A stretch of DNA of 64,000 bases from Edaphobacter sp. 12200R-103 (GTDB taxonomy: Bacteria; Acidobacteriota; Terriglobia; Terriglobales; Acidobacteriaceae): contig NZ_CP048114.1 of NCBI RefSeq assembly GCF_010093025.1, positions 124,001-188,000 on the forward strand. The letters run 5' to 3'. Each line of letters opens with the position of its first letter. Within the stretch, counting starts at the first letter, position 1. The position numbers were made by a program, and so were the translations under genes. Shown here one piece after another: positions 57,095-64,000 of this stretch. Under the pieces are notes generated by a model. The model was not told where the DNA came from, did no database searches, and saw only the letters and a program-made list of their open reading frames with translations.

Positions 57095-58045
57095 ATGATC
57101 CTCTGGGACGATGACCGGCACGAGGACGAAACGTTGGCGCTTTACCTTGCAGTAGACCTGGGCGGAACCAAGACCGAGTATGTTTTAGCCGATGAGACGA
57201 ACGAGCTGGCGCGCGTACGTGGAGGCACGATCAAGCGGATGCGCACGGACGCCAATACCGCCGGGCAGAACTTCGACACGGCGATCCGCGAGATCGAGGC
57301 AAAGTCCGGGCGTTCTGTCCGCGATATAACCCGAAGCTGCGTAGGCGCCGCCGGAGTAACGGTGCCTCTCGTGACGGACTGGATCAAAAAAATCTTCGCC
57401 GAGCGTGTGGGCGGATCGCTGGTTCTTGTGGGCGATGTGGAGATCGCGCTCGACGGAGCATTTTTTGGCGGGCCCGGTGTGCTGGTGATGGCTGGCACCG
57501 GATCGAACGTCGCCGGTCGAAGTCTTGCAGGCAAGCTGACTACCGCGGGTGGATGGGGCCCGGCGCTGGCGGATCAGGGATCAGGCGCGCGTATTGGACA
57601 GCAGGCCCTGCGCGATGCCGCCCTGGCTTACGATGAGGAACGAGAGACGCAGCTGTTGCCGGCGATCCTCCAGGCATGGAACCTCAGGGACTTCGACGAT
57701 CTCGTCGCCTACGCCAACCAGATTCCTTCTCCCGACCTCACCAGGCTTGCCCCTGTGGTGGTTGCCTGCGCCGATGCAGGCGATGCCGTCGCGCAGCGTG
57801 TCCTGCGCCGTGAGGCCGAGGAACTGGCACACCTGGCCCACATCGTCATTGACCGTCTGCGCAGTGAGAACTCTCGCGCCGGTTGGCTTCCCGATCTGGC
57901 ATTTACGGGCAGCATCCTCGAGCATGTCCCGGCGATTCGCAACGGCATCGTCGAAGTCCTTCGTCAGGAGTTTCCCGATCTGAAGGTTATTCCGGATATG
58001 GTTGACCCTCTCCTGGGTGCTCTCTGGCACGCCCGCCACGGCTGA
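57095..58045 (+). CDS. BadF/BadG-type ATPase, probable N-acetylglucosamine kinase
   Basis: 316 residues with the ASKHA sugar-kinase fold: LAVDLGGTKTEYVLADETNE (phosphate 1), SCVGAAGVTVPLVTDW, GVLVMAGTGSNVAGRSLAGK (phosphate 2) and DQGSGARIGQQALRDAALAY. This is the bacterial GlcNAc/glucosamine kinase branch of the BadF family. The ATG at 57095 is given; a TTG at 57131 preceded by GAGGA is equally plausible and gives a more usual N-terminus. Near the GH92/GH125 mannosidases it could phosphorylate GlcNAc released from N-glycans (inference). Confidence 0.8.
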   Translation: MILWDDDRHEDETLALYLAVDLGGTKTEYVLADETNELARVRGGTIKRMRTDANTAGQNFDTAIREIEAKSGRSVRDITRSCVGAAGVTVPLVTDWIKKIFAERVGGSLVLVGDVEIALDGAFFGGPGVLVMAGTGSNVAGRSLAGKLTTAGGWGPALADQGSGARIGQQALRDAALAYDEERETQLLPAILQAWNLRDFDDLVAYANQIPSPDLTRLAPVVVACADAGDAVAQRVLRREAEELAHLAHIVIDRLRSENSRAGWLPDLAFTGSILEHVPAIRNGIVEVLRQEFPDLKVIPDMVDPLLGALWHARHG

Positions 58046-58052
58046 TCGCTGA

Positions 58053-59537
58053 TCAGGTTCGCAACACCTGCGGACGGCTCACCGCAAGCGTGCCGATAAG
58101 CTCTCCGAAAAGAGTATTGGCCCAGGCAAACCAGGGACGCGTAAAGCGCTTCGGATCGTCCTTGAAATAGCTCTCGTGCATGAACCCGAACCCAGCCGCC
58201 GATCGTTTGAGCATGCCGACAGCATTGTGAATCTCGCTGTCCTGCTGGCTGGTAAATGCATAGATGATCTGGGACATTGGCCAGATCATATCGCGCCCGA
58301 GGTGCGGTCCACCGATACCTTCCCCGGCCGTTCCCTGAAAGAACCACGGGTTCCGCTTGCTCCAGCAGAAGGCTCGGGTCCGCGCATACAGTGCTGCGTC
58401 CGGCGAGCTGTCGAGGTAGGGAAGTCCAAGCAGGCTGGGAACGTTGGCGTCGTCCATCAATAACCGGCTGCCGTACCCATCCACCTCGTAGGCCCAGATG
58501 GTTCCCTCGGGCGTTGAAACGATGGCGTGCTCGCGCAGCGCCTTCTCTACTTCTTCGGCAAGCGAGCTGGCATTGCGAGCAAGTCCCTCATCGTGCAGAA
58601 TTACGTGCGCCATCTCTGCAAGCTGACGCATCGACGTAACCGCAAACAAATTCGACGGAACCAGGAATGGGAAGATACAAGCATCGTCCGATGGCCGGAA
58701 TCCAGAGGCGATCAGTCCGACCGGGCGGACTGGATTTCCCAGGCCCGCCGCGGGCAGCGTCTCTGTAGAGGCGTTCGATTCCCGCTGAAAACGGTACGGC
58801 CCATCGCCATGCTTGCGCTGCTGGACACGGAAGGTGTCGACGATCACCTTCATCGCATCACGCCAGCGCTGATCGAATGGTCCCGTATCGCCCGTCTGCT
58901 TCCAGTAGCCATGTGCCAGGCGGATGGGATAGCAGAGCGAATCCACCTCCCATTTGCGCTCCCCTACACCCTGACGGAGTTCGGTCTTGTCCTTCAGGCT
59001 CCAGGGCAGTGCCGGAGCGTTGAGGTCGGCCATAAAGGCGTTGGCGTACGGATCGATGAGGATGCATCGCGCCTGCCTGCGAATCACGCCCTCCAGCAGA
59101 TCGCGAAGCCGACGGTCCTGTTTTGCCAGGGGAAGATACGGCCATACCTGCGCAGACGAATCGCGCAACCACATCGCCGAAATATCGCCGGTAATCACGG
59201 CAGTATCGGGCTTGCCTTCAAATGTGCCCGGCTCAACCGTCGTATCCAGCGTGTTGGGAAAGCACGAGACAAAGAGCGATGCCAGCTCAGGATCGGGAAT
59301 CCGCGCGCTCCGCTCTTTCAGAAACGCCTCGACAGCGTCGCTGTGAAACTTGCGGTCCGCTGGCTTTGGACGCCCCTGCGACATGTCCCAGGGGGCCTTT
59401 ACCTCCGGAAGCTGGATTGAGGATTGAGGCTCAACGCCTGCAGCCTGCATACTTGCAGCCATCGAAGGCGCGATAACAGTGGCTGCGGCGGAACGAAGAA
59501 AGCGGCGTCTGCTGGAGATGGATGCTGGTGGATTCAT
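58053..59537 (-). CDS. GH125 exo-alpha-mannosidase, Tat-exported
   Basis: 494 residues from the ATG at 59537 (59582 also in frame). Tat signal SSRRRFLRSAAATVIAPSMA. The catalytic domain shows TGDISAMWLRDSSAQVWPYL with the general-acid Asp region, ERKWEVDSLCYPIRLAHGYW, GFRPSDDACIFPFLVPSNLF, SKRNPWFFQGTAGEGIGGPH and GFGFMHESYFKDDP. GH125 enzymes cleave alpha-1,6-linked mannose without metal. Convergent with the BadF kinase gene and divergent from GH92; the 138-bp gap probably holds both promoters. Confidence 0.93.
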   Translation of the reverse strand: MNPPASISSRRRFLRSAAATVIAPSMAASMQAAGVEPQSSIQLPEVKAPWDMSQGRPKPADRKFHSDAVEAFLKERSARIPDPELASLFVSCFPNTLDTTVEPGTFEGKPDTAVITGDISAMWLRDSSAQVWPYLPLAKQDRRLRDLLEGVIRRQARCILIDPYANAFMADLNAPALPWSLKDKTELRQGVGERKWEVDSLCYPIRLAHGYWKQTGDTGPFDQRWRDAMKVIVDTFRVQQRKHGDGPYRFQRESNASTETLPAAGLGNPVRPVGLIASGFRPSDDACIFPFLVPSNLFAVTSMRQLAEMAHVILHDEGLARNASSLAEEVEKALREHAIVSTPEGTIWAYEVDGYGSRLLMDDANVPSLLGLPYLDSSPDAALYARTRAFCWSKRNPWFFQGTAGEGIGGPHLGRDMIWPMSQIIYAFTSQQDSEIHNAVGMLKRSAAGFGFMHESYFKDDPKRFTRPWFAWANTLFGELIGTLAVSRPQVLRT

Positions 59538-59675
59538 TGAATTTGGCTTGGTGTCATTCTCCCATAGTTGCCGGTGCGTCATCGCTTACGCGAGAATGAT
59601 GACAATACCTGCTGCCCTGGGGCTGTCCGCTCAGTGTGACAGTTCTTTCTGAAATCTCTGCCAATCGGAGAATGC

Positions 59676-62000
59676 ATGATCAGTCGTAGAAGATTCCTGG
59701 AGCGGAGCGCTGCTGTCTGCGCTGCGAGCGCGTTACCCATCGATAAGCTGGCCTTTGCCGCCACAAACGGACAGAAAGACGAAGACCCCCTGCAGTGGGT
59801 CGATCCGCGCATCGGAACCGGTGGCCATGGGCACTGCTTCCCCGGTGCGGCGCTGCCGTTCGGCATGGTTCAACTCAGCCCCGACACCTTCAACGACGGC
59901 TGGGACTGGTGCTCCGGATACCACGTCTCCGACAGCTCCATCATGGGCTTCAGCCATACGCATCTCAGCGGTACCGGCTGCGGCGACCTTCTCGACTTCC
60001 TCGTCATGGCAGGCACAGGAGACGCAAAGCTCGTCCCCGGCGATCGCAGCAATCCCGATGAAGGCTATCGCTCGCGCTTCGATCACGAAGAGGAGCGCAC
60101 GGAGCCCGGCTACTACTCCGTTACCCTCAAGGACTACAAGGTTCGCGCCGAGCTGACCGCGACCGAGCGCACGGGGCTGCATCGTTACACCTTCCCTGCA
60201 AGCGACAAGTCGTACCTGATCCTCGACCTGCAGCACGGCTATGGTCCGGGCGAAGGCCCCTGCGACTCAGCCGAGCTGCGCGTGGTCGCACCCGATACCC
60301 TGGCAGGTGGAAGACGCACCTCGGCATGGGGCAAGAACCGCCACGCCTACTTCACCCTGAAGGTCTCTAAGAAGCCCGAGAAGATCGTCTTCTACTCCGA
60401 CGACAAGGAAGTTCCTGCGCCTGCAGCAGGCGAGGACCTGAAGGGGAAGCACCTCAAGTGCGTGCTCTACTTCTCCACCAAAGCCAATGAGCGCATTCTG
60501 ATGAAGACCGGCATCTCGGGCGTCGATGCAGACGGCGCCGCGAAGAATCTCGCGGCCGAGGCTCCCGGCTGGAACTTCGACAAGGTCCGCGCAAATGCGA
60601 AGCAGATCTGGCGCCGCCAGATCTCGAAGATGCGGGTCGCCACGGCGAACGAGACCCACAAGCACATCTTCTACACGGCGCTCTATCATCTTTCGCTAGG
60701 CCCCACACTCTTCGACGACGTCGACGGCCGCTATCGCGGAATGGACAACGAGATTCACACCCTTCCTGCGGGCCAGCATCAGTTCTCCACCTTTTCGCTG
60801 TGGGATACCTTCCGCGCGGCCCATCCGACCTATACGCTCATCGAACAGGAGCGTGTCCCCTTATTTATGAACGCCCTCATTCGCATGGCAGAGCAGAGTC
60901 CGGAAGGCATGCCCGTGTGGCCCCTGATGTCGACCGAAACCGGCACCATGACGGGCTACCACTCGGCTGCGGTCATCTCCGAGGCGTGCAACAAGGGCTT
61001 TACCGGCATCGACTACGAGAAGGCATACAGCCTGATGATGAAGCGTGCGATGGTCGATGACTACCGTGGCCTCGGCTACTATCGCAAGCTGCACTATATC
61101 CCCGCCGACAAAGAGGGAGAGTCTGTCTCGAAGACCTTCGAGTACTGCTACGACGACTGGTCCATCGCGCACGTCGCCCGCAAACTGGGCAAGAACGACG
61201 ACGCCCAGATGCTCGCGAAACGCTCCACCAACTACCGCAACTACTTCGACAAGTCGGTCGGCTTCATGCGTCCCAAGCTCGAGGACGGCAACTGGACGGC
61301 TCCCTTCAACCCCATCGACATGGGGCACACGAAGAAGTGGCGCGACTACACCGAATCGAACGCCTGGCAGACGACCTTCGGCGTGCAGCACGACGCTGCC
61401 GGCCTGATCGATCTCTTCGGTGGTCGTGAGCCATTCCTCACCAAGCTCGACCAGCTCTTCACCGTACCGAGCGATCTTCCCGAGGACGCTCCGCCGGACA
61501 TCGCGGGCATGGTTGGCCAATACGCGCACGGCAACGAGCCTTCGCACCACATCTCGTACCTCTACGTCTACGCCGGTGCACCGTACAAGACCCAGGCACG
61601 TGTCCGCAGCTTGCTGGATACGATGTACGCCGCCAAGCCCGACGGAATGCAGGGCAACGAGGACGTGGGCCAGATGTCGGCCTGGTACATCCTCAGCTCG
61701 CTCGGCTTCTATCCCGTCGATCCCGTCAGCGGAAACTACGTCCTGGGTTCGCCGCTCTTTGAGAGCGCGACGCTTGAGCTCTCCCGCGGCAAGAAGCTGG
61801 AGATCGTTGTCGATCGCAAGGACCCCTCACATCAATACATCCAGGCCTTCTCGCTGAATGGTAAGGAACAGAAACAGGCGTGGTTCCATCATTCCGAAAT
61901 CGCTGATGGAGCAAAGCTCGTCTTCACGATGGGCCCGGAACCGAATACATCGTTCGGTACGGATCCTGCCGTCCTTCCGCCTTCCCTCAAGCTCGCGTGA
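59676..62000 (+). CDS. GH92 alpha-mannosidase, Tat-exported
   Basis: 774 residues. Tat signal ISRRRFLERSAAVCAASALP. GH92 markers: DPRIGTGGHGHCFPGAALPF, GMVQLSPDTFNDGWDWCSGY, GFSHTHLSGTGCGDLLDFLV, FSLWDTFRAAHPTYTLIEQE, EGMPVWPLMSTETGTMTGYH, and near the end GNEDVGQMSAWYILSSLGFY with VLGSPLFESATLEL. Calcium-dependent exo-alpha-mannosidase, mostly alpha-1,2 or 1,3 in the family; the linkage here cannot be told. The stop codon overlaps the GTG start of cutC. Confidence 0.95.
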   Translation: MISRRRFLERSAAVCAASALPIDKLAFAATNGQKDEDPLQWVDPRIGTGGHGHCFPGAALPFGMVQLSPDTFNDGWDWCSGYHVSDSSIMGFSHTHLSGTGCGDLLDFLVMAGTGDAKLVPGDRSNPDEGYRSRFDHEEERTEPGYYSVTLKDYKVRAELTATERTGLHRYTFPASDKSYLILDLQHGYGPGEGPCDSAELRVVAPDTLAGGRRTSAWGKNRHAYFTLKVSKKPEKIVFYSDDKEVPAPAAGEDLKGKHLKCVLYFSTKANERILMKTGISGVDADGAAKNLAAEAPGWNFDKVRANAKQIWRRQISKMRVATANETHKHIFYTALYHLSLGPTLFDDVDGRYRGMDNEIHTLPAGQHQFSTFSLWDTFRAAHPTYTLIEQERVPLFMNALIRMAEQSPEGMPVWPLMSTETGTMTGYHSAAVISEACNKGFTGIDYEKAYSLMMKRAMVDDYRGLGYYRKLHYIPADKEGESVSKTFEYCYDDWSIAHVARKLGKNDDAQMLAKRSTNYRNYFDKSVGFMRPKLEDGNWTAPFNPIDMGHTKKWRDYTESNAWQTTFGVQHDAAGLIDLFGGREPFLTKLDQLFTVPSDLPEDAPPDIAGMVGQYAHGNEPSHHISYLYVYAGAPYKTQARVRSLLDTMYAAKPDGMQGNEDVGQMSAWYILSSLGFYPVDPVSGNYVLGSPLFESATLELSRGKKLEIVVDRKDPSHQYIQAFSLNGKEQKQAWFHHSEIADGAKLVFTMGPEPNTSFGTDPAVLPPSLKLA

Positions 62001-62749
62001 AGCACGACATCACCTTCGAGCTCTGCGCTGAGAGCCTGCAGGCCTGTCTGGCTGCAGGCGAAGGCGGAGCCGCTCGAATCGAGTTATGCTCGGCGCTCAG
62101 CGAAGACGGTCTGACGCCGAGCCACGCTCTCATCCGGGCCGCTGTCGAACGCAGCGGCCTTCCCGTTTATGTCCTCTTACGTCCTCGCGCAGGCGGCTTT
62201 GTCTACAGCCCCGATGAATTCGCACTTATCCGCGAAGACCTTCTTCACGCACGTTCTCTCGGAGCCACCGGCTTCGTCGTAGGTGTGCTTCACCCCGATG
62301 CCACAATCGACATCGAGCGCACGTATGAGTTGGTGGAACTGGCCGCGCCTCTCGAGGTCACCTTCCACGGGGCCTTCGACCTCACGCCCTCCCTCGACGA
62401 CGCACTCGAAGATGTTGTCGCGACAGGATGCCGCAGAATCCTGACCTCAGGCGGAGAACGGGATGTAGTCGCTGGAGCCGCGAACCTCCACAGGCTGGTC
62501 CAGCTTGCCGCTGACCGTATCGCGATTGCCGCAGGCGGAGGTCTGCGAATCGAAAATGCGGCTGCAGTCGCGCGGCAGTCCAGGGCGCACCACTTTCACG
62601 GCAGCCTGCTTCGCCGGCCGGCAAATACCTTCACGCATAAAGAAGGCGCTGCGTTGCCCTCGGGGTCAAAGCTCGCGTCGTCTGTTCATCCGGAAGGCAT
62701 CCGCGCCCTCCTTCAGGAGCTACGCAGCGTAGAGCACCCAGAACCGTAA
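61997..62749 (+). CDS. cutC: CutC-family TIM-barrel protein
   Basis: 250 residues from a GTG at 61997 overlapping the GH92 stop (GTGA). Motifs: FELCAESLQACLAAGEGGAA, RIELCSALSEDGLTPSHALI, VLLRPRAGGFVYSPDEF, GFVVGVLHPDATIDIERTYE, VTFHGAFDLTPSLDDALEDV, RILTSGGERDVVAGA, IAAGGGLRIENAAAVA. CutC is named for copper homeostasis but lacks a firm metal role. The overlap with a mannosidase gene suggests a part in glycan catabolism (inference). Confidence 0.92.
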   Translation: MKHDITFELCAESLQACLAAGEGGAARIELCSALSEDGLTPSHALIRAAVERSGLPVYVLLRPRAGGFVYSPDEFALIREDLLHARSLGATGFVVGVLHPDATIDIERTYELVELAAPLEVTFHGAFDLTPSLDDALEDVVATGCRRILTSGGERDVVAGAANLHRLVQLAADRIAIAAGGGLRIENAAAVARQSRAHHFHGSLLRRPANTFTHKEGAALPSGSKLASSVHPEGIRALLQELRSVEHPEP

Positions 62750-62772
62750 TAAGAGCAAGCGAGAGAGGGCAC

Positions 62773-62801
62773 TTCACCTCCGAACCCGCAGGCGCTATGA
62801 T
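62773..62801 (+). promoter_or_regulatory. Sigma-70-like promoter for tRNA-Gly
   Basis: TTCACC (62773-62778) and TATGAT (62796-62801) are separated by 17 bases, and the tRNA begins 21 bases after the -10 box. Confidence 0.5.
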
Positions 62802-62821
62802 GAAGAAGAACCCTCCACCAA

Positions 62822-62896
62822 GCGGGAGTAGTTCAGTGGCAGAACGTCAGCTTCCCAAGCTGAATGTCGCCGGTTCGATCCCGGTCTCCCGCTCCA
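62822..62896 (+). tRNA. tRNA-Gly (anticodon CCC), CCA encoded
   Basis: The acceptor stem GCGGGAG pairs with CTCCCGC, the D-arm starts AGTTCAGTGGCAGAAC, the anticodon stem TCAGC/GCTGA encloses the loop TTCCCAA with anticodon CCC, and the T-arm CCGGTTCGATCCCGG is standard. Discriminator T and genomic CCA follow. No integrase or attachment-site duplication is visible beside it. Confidence 0.95.
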
Positions 62897-62960
62897 ATTC
62901 CTAAAAAAATGCGCGGCTCTCACGCAATTGATGCGTGTTTATCTTCACGCCTCATGATCT

Positions 62961-63743
62961 TCACTGTGGCTGTGCCGTAAGACTCAGAAGCACCGTGTCA
63001 TCGCTGCCCAGCAGTTGCAGCTCTCTTCCGGAGATCTTCCAGCGACGCACTTGCTCCAACGAGCCTAGAAACCTTGACTCCGTCTCCATCCCGCGCGCGC
63101 AGGCCATCCTGGTCGAAGCGACGCCTCGAAACTGCAGCGACGCACCACTGACCTCATAGGATCCTGCAATCCGATTGCATCCTCCGGAACCCGAGACGCG
63201 GCCGCCCTGCGCGCTGAAGATCAGGTGCGCCTCCCGCTGCTGCTCTGCCGGAGAGACGGCCTTTCCGGCGATCTCCTCCAGCTTCCAGTAAGTCTCACGC
63301 AGAGGAACCGCCGCCGGCTCAGTCTGCCCGGATCCCTGCACACGCTGCATCATCATCATCCCGATCTCGCTTCCGTGTCCTTGTGTCAGAACCTGATAAC
63401 GCTGGCTGCTCGTAAACAGGACGCGATTGCCTTCAACGATTCGGCCGCGAACCGCATAGATATGGTTCGGCTGAATCTGCCCAGGATCGTACGGAATGCT
63501 GAAATGGAAGGGGGGATTGCCCGGCTGCTCGATTCGCGTCTGCCCCACGGCCTGCCCTGCAGCGTCCGCCCGCGAAACGTCGGTCAGCGTCGCCTCAAAG
63601 ACTGCGTCCGGAGGAAGAGCCATCCGTTCACGATAGGTCGCTGTCCCGTCAACCGCCAGTTGCCCCTGGGCCAGACCCGGCGCTGGGCAGGACAGAACCA
63701 GGCAGTACGCCAGTGTTACGGCCATTGGAAGATGAACTCTCAT
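62961..63743 (-). CDS. YbaY/YscW-like domain plus META domain, exported protein
   Basis: 260 residues from the ATG at 63743 (GGAGGAGG upstream). Signal peptide with LVLSC, a possible lipobox. Residues about 28-125 are a YbaY/YscW-type domain (GTATYRERMALPPDAVFEAT, FHFSIPYDPGQIQPNHIYAV, ALPP being typical). The C-terminal half is a META/HslJ domain (YWKLEEIAGKAV, SGSGGCNRIAGSYEVSG, ACARGMETESRFL with the second conserved Cys). Envelope-stress or cell-surface stability role in the family; precise function unknown. Confidence 0.85.
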   Translation of the reverse strand: MRVHLPMAVTLAYCLVLSCPAPGLAQGQLAVDGTATYRERMALPPDAVFEATLTDVSRADAAGQAVGQTRIEQPGNPPFHFSIPYDPGQIQPNHIYAVRGRIVEGNRVLFTSSQRYQVLTQGHGSEIGMMMMQRVQGSGQTEPAAVPLRETYWKLEEIAGKAVSPAEQQREAHLIFSAQGGRVSGSGGCNRIAGSYEVSGASLQFRGVASTRMACARGMETESRFLGSLEQVRRWKISGRELQLLGSDDTVLLSLTAQPQ

Positions 63744-63785
63744 CCAGCCTCCTCCCATTCTTCTGTGCAATCAGCCGCGCAAATA

Positions 63786-63819
63786 AAAATGCCCGCATCT
63801 TCTTCGATGCGGGCATTTT
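63786..63819 (-). terminator. Strong intrinsic terminator of the right-edge gene
   Basis: AAAATGCCCGCATC and GATGCGGGCATTTT form a perfect 14-bp stem with a 6-base loop. On the minus strand it is followed by a T-rich stretch (TTTTTATTT), 13 bases after the stop of the partial gene at the right edge. Confidence 0.85.
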
Positions 63820-63831
63820 CGTTTTCATGAG

Positions 63832-64000
63832 CTAGTTGTGCGCAGGATTTGTCTTCAGCGCCAGCTTCAGGTGTTCCTGCAGGCTCTCCGCCGCAGGTAT
63901 ATACGTGATCGCCTTGGCAATCTGCGGGTCCCACTCGGCGCGTACTTTCAGGCCCTCCAGTTGTCCAAACTGGGTCGTGAACAGATCGCTCTTGATGCTC
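63832..64000 (-). CDS. Partial gene at right edge, C-terminus only
   Basis: The minus-strand frame stays open from the window edge to a TAG at 63832-63834, encoding 55 residues such as SIKSDLFTTQFGQLEGLKVR and AESLQEHLKLALKTNPAHN. Composition is protein-like and a strong terminator follows, so it is a real C-terminus. Family not recognisable from this much. Confidence 0.6.
   Translation of the reverse strand, partial: SIKSDLFTTQFGQLEGLKVRAEWDPQIAKAITYIPAAESLQEHLKLALKTNPAHN

Noticed and set aside
62822..62896. tRNA-Gly as an integration site for an island
   Set aside because: No duplicated tRNA end and no integrase gene nearby; the genes on both sides look like ordinary chromosomal genes.
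1..64000. CRISPR arrays, complete insertion sequences, rRNA genes or secondary-metabolite synthases
   Set aside because: No regularly spaced repeats, transposase genes with terminal repeats, rRNA sequence or modular synthase domains were seen.

Overview
The window looks like a chromosomal segment of an Acidobacteriota (Terriglobia-type, such as Granulicella, Terriglobus or Edaphobacter). This rests on four very large TonB-dependent receptors with carboxypeptidase-regulatory-like N-termini, a membrane protein with an N-terminal winged helix, Tat-exported GH92 and GH125 enzymes, a Tex protein and moderately high GC. The assignment is by gene style only; there is no rRNA gene to confirm it.

Left part (1-9.5 kb): decayed mobile DNA (tyrosine recombinase, DNA methyltransferase and ParA remnants, all frameshifted or truncated) surrounds a degenerate HNH-like gene, an outer-membrane beta-barrel gene, and a translationally coupled pair. 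That pair is a 1000-residue fusion of ECF sigma factor, zinc anti-sigma motif, membrane helix and extracytoplasmic domain, followed by an Oar-like TonB receptor.

Middle part (9.5-31 kb): a patchwork of short accessory genes on both strands, many tied to redox or chemical stress. They include a DUF417 membrane protein, MsrB, Dps, two MDR-type quinone oxidoreductases, MOSC, AraC, ABM monooxygenase, two AhpD/CMD proteins, a PEP-mutase-like protein with an overlapping degenerate M41-like protein, NDH-2, an alpha/beta hydrolase, tandem cytochromes P460, a MocR regulator, two cupins and DoxX. A truncated-looking histidine kinase and a NarL-type regulator lie 4.7 kb apart. Together with the plasmid-type remnants to the left this resembles a genomic island.

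Right part (31-64 kb): carbohydrate uptake and catabolism. Two TonB receptors on the minus strand are followed by an SGNH hydrolase whose catalytic blocks are in circularly permuted order, then a ToxR-like regulator, an FAD-dependent oxidoreductase, a palindromic operator candidate and a 1183-residue TonB receptor. After tex comes a GH54 arabinofuranosidase, divergent from a kdgT-kdgD-MFS-gudD operon for glucarate/galactarate catabolism. A lactonase-like amidohydrolase and garD face this operon. Next come a BadF-type sugar kinase, GH125 and GH92 mannosidases with a cutC gene overlapping GH92, tRNA-Gly(CCC), and a YbaY/META-domain protein. The sugar part reads as a pectin/arabinan and aldarate module beside a mannoside/N-glycan module.
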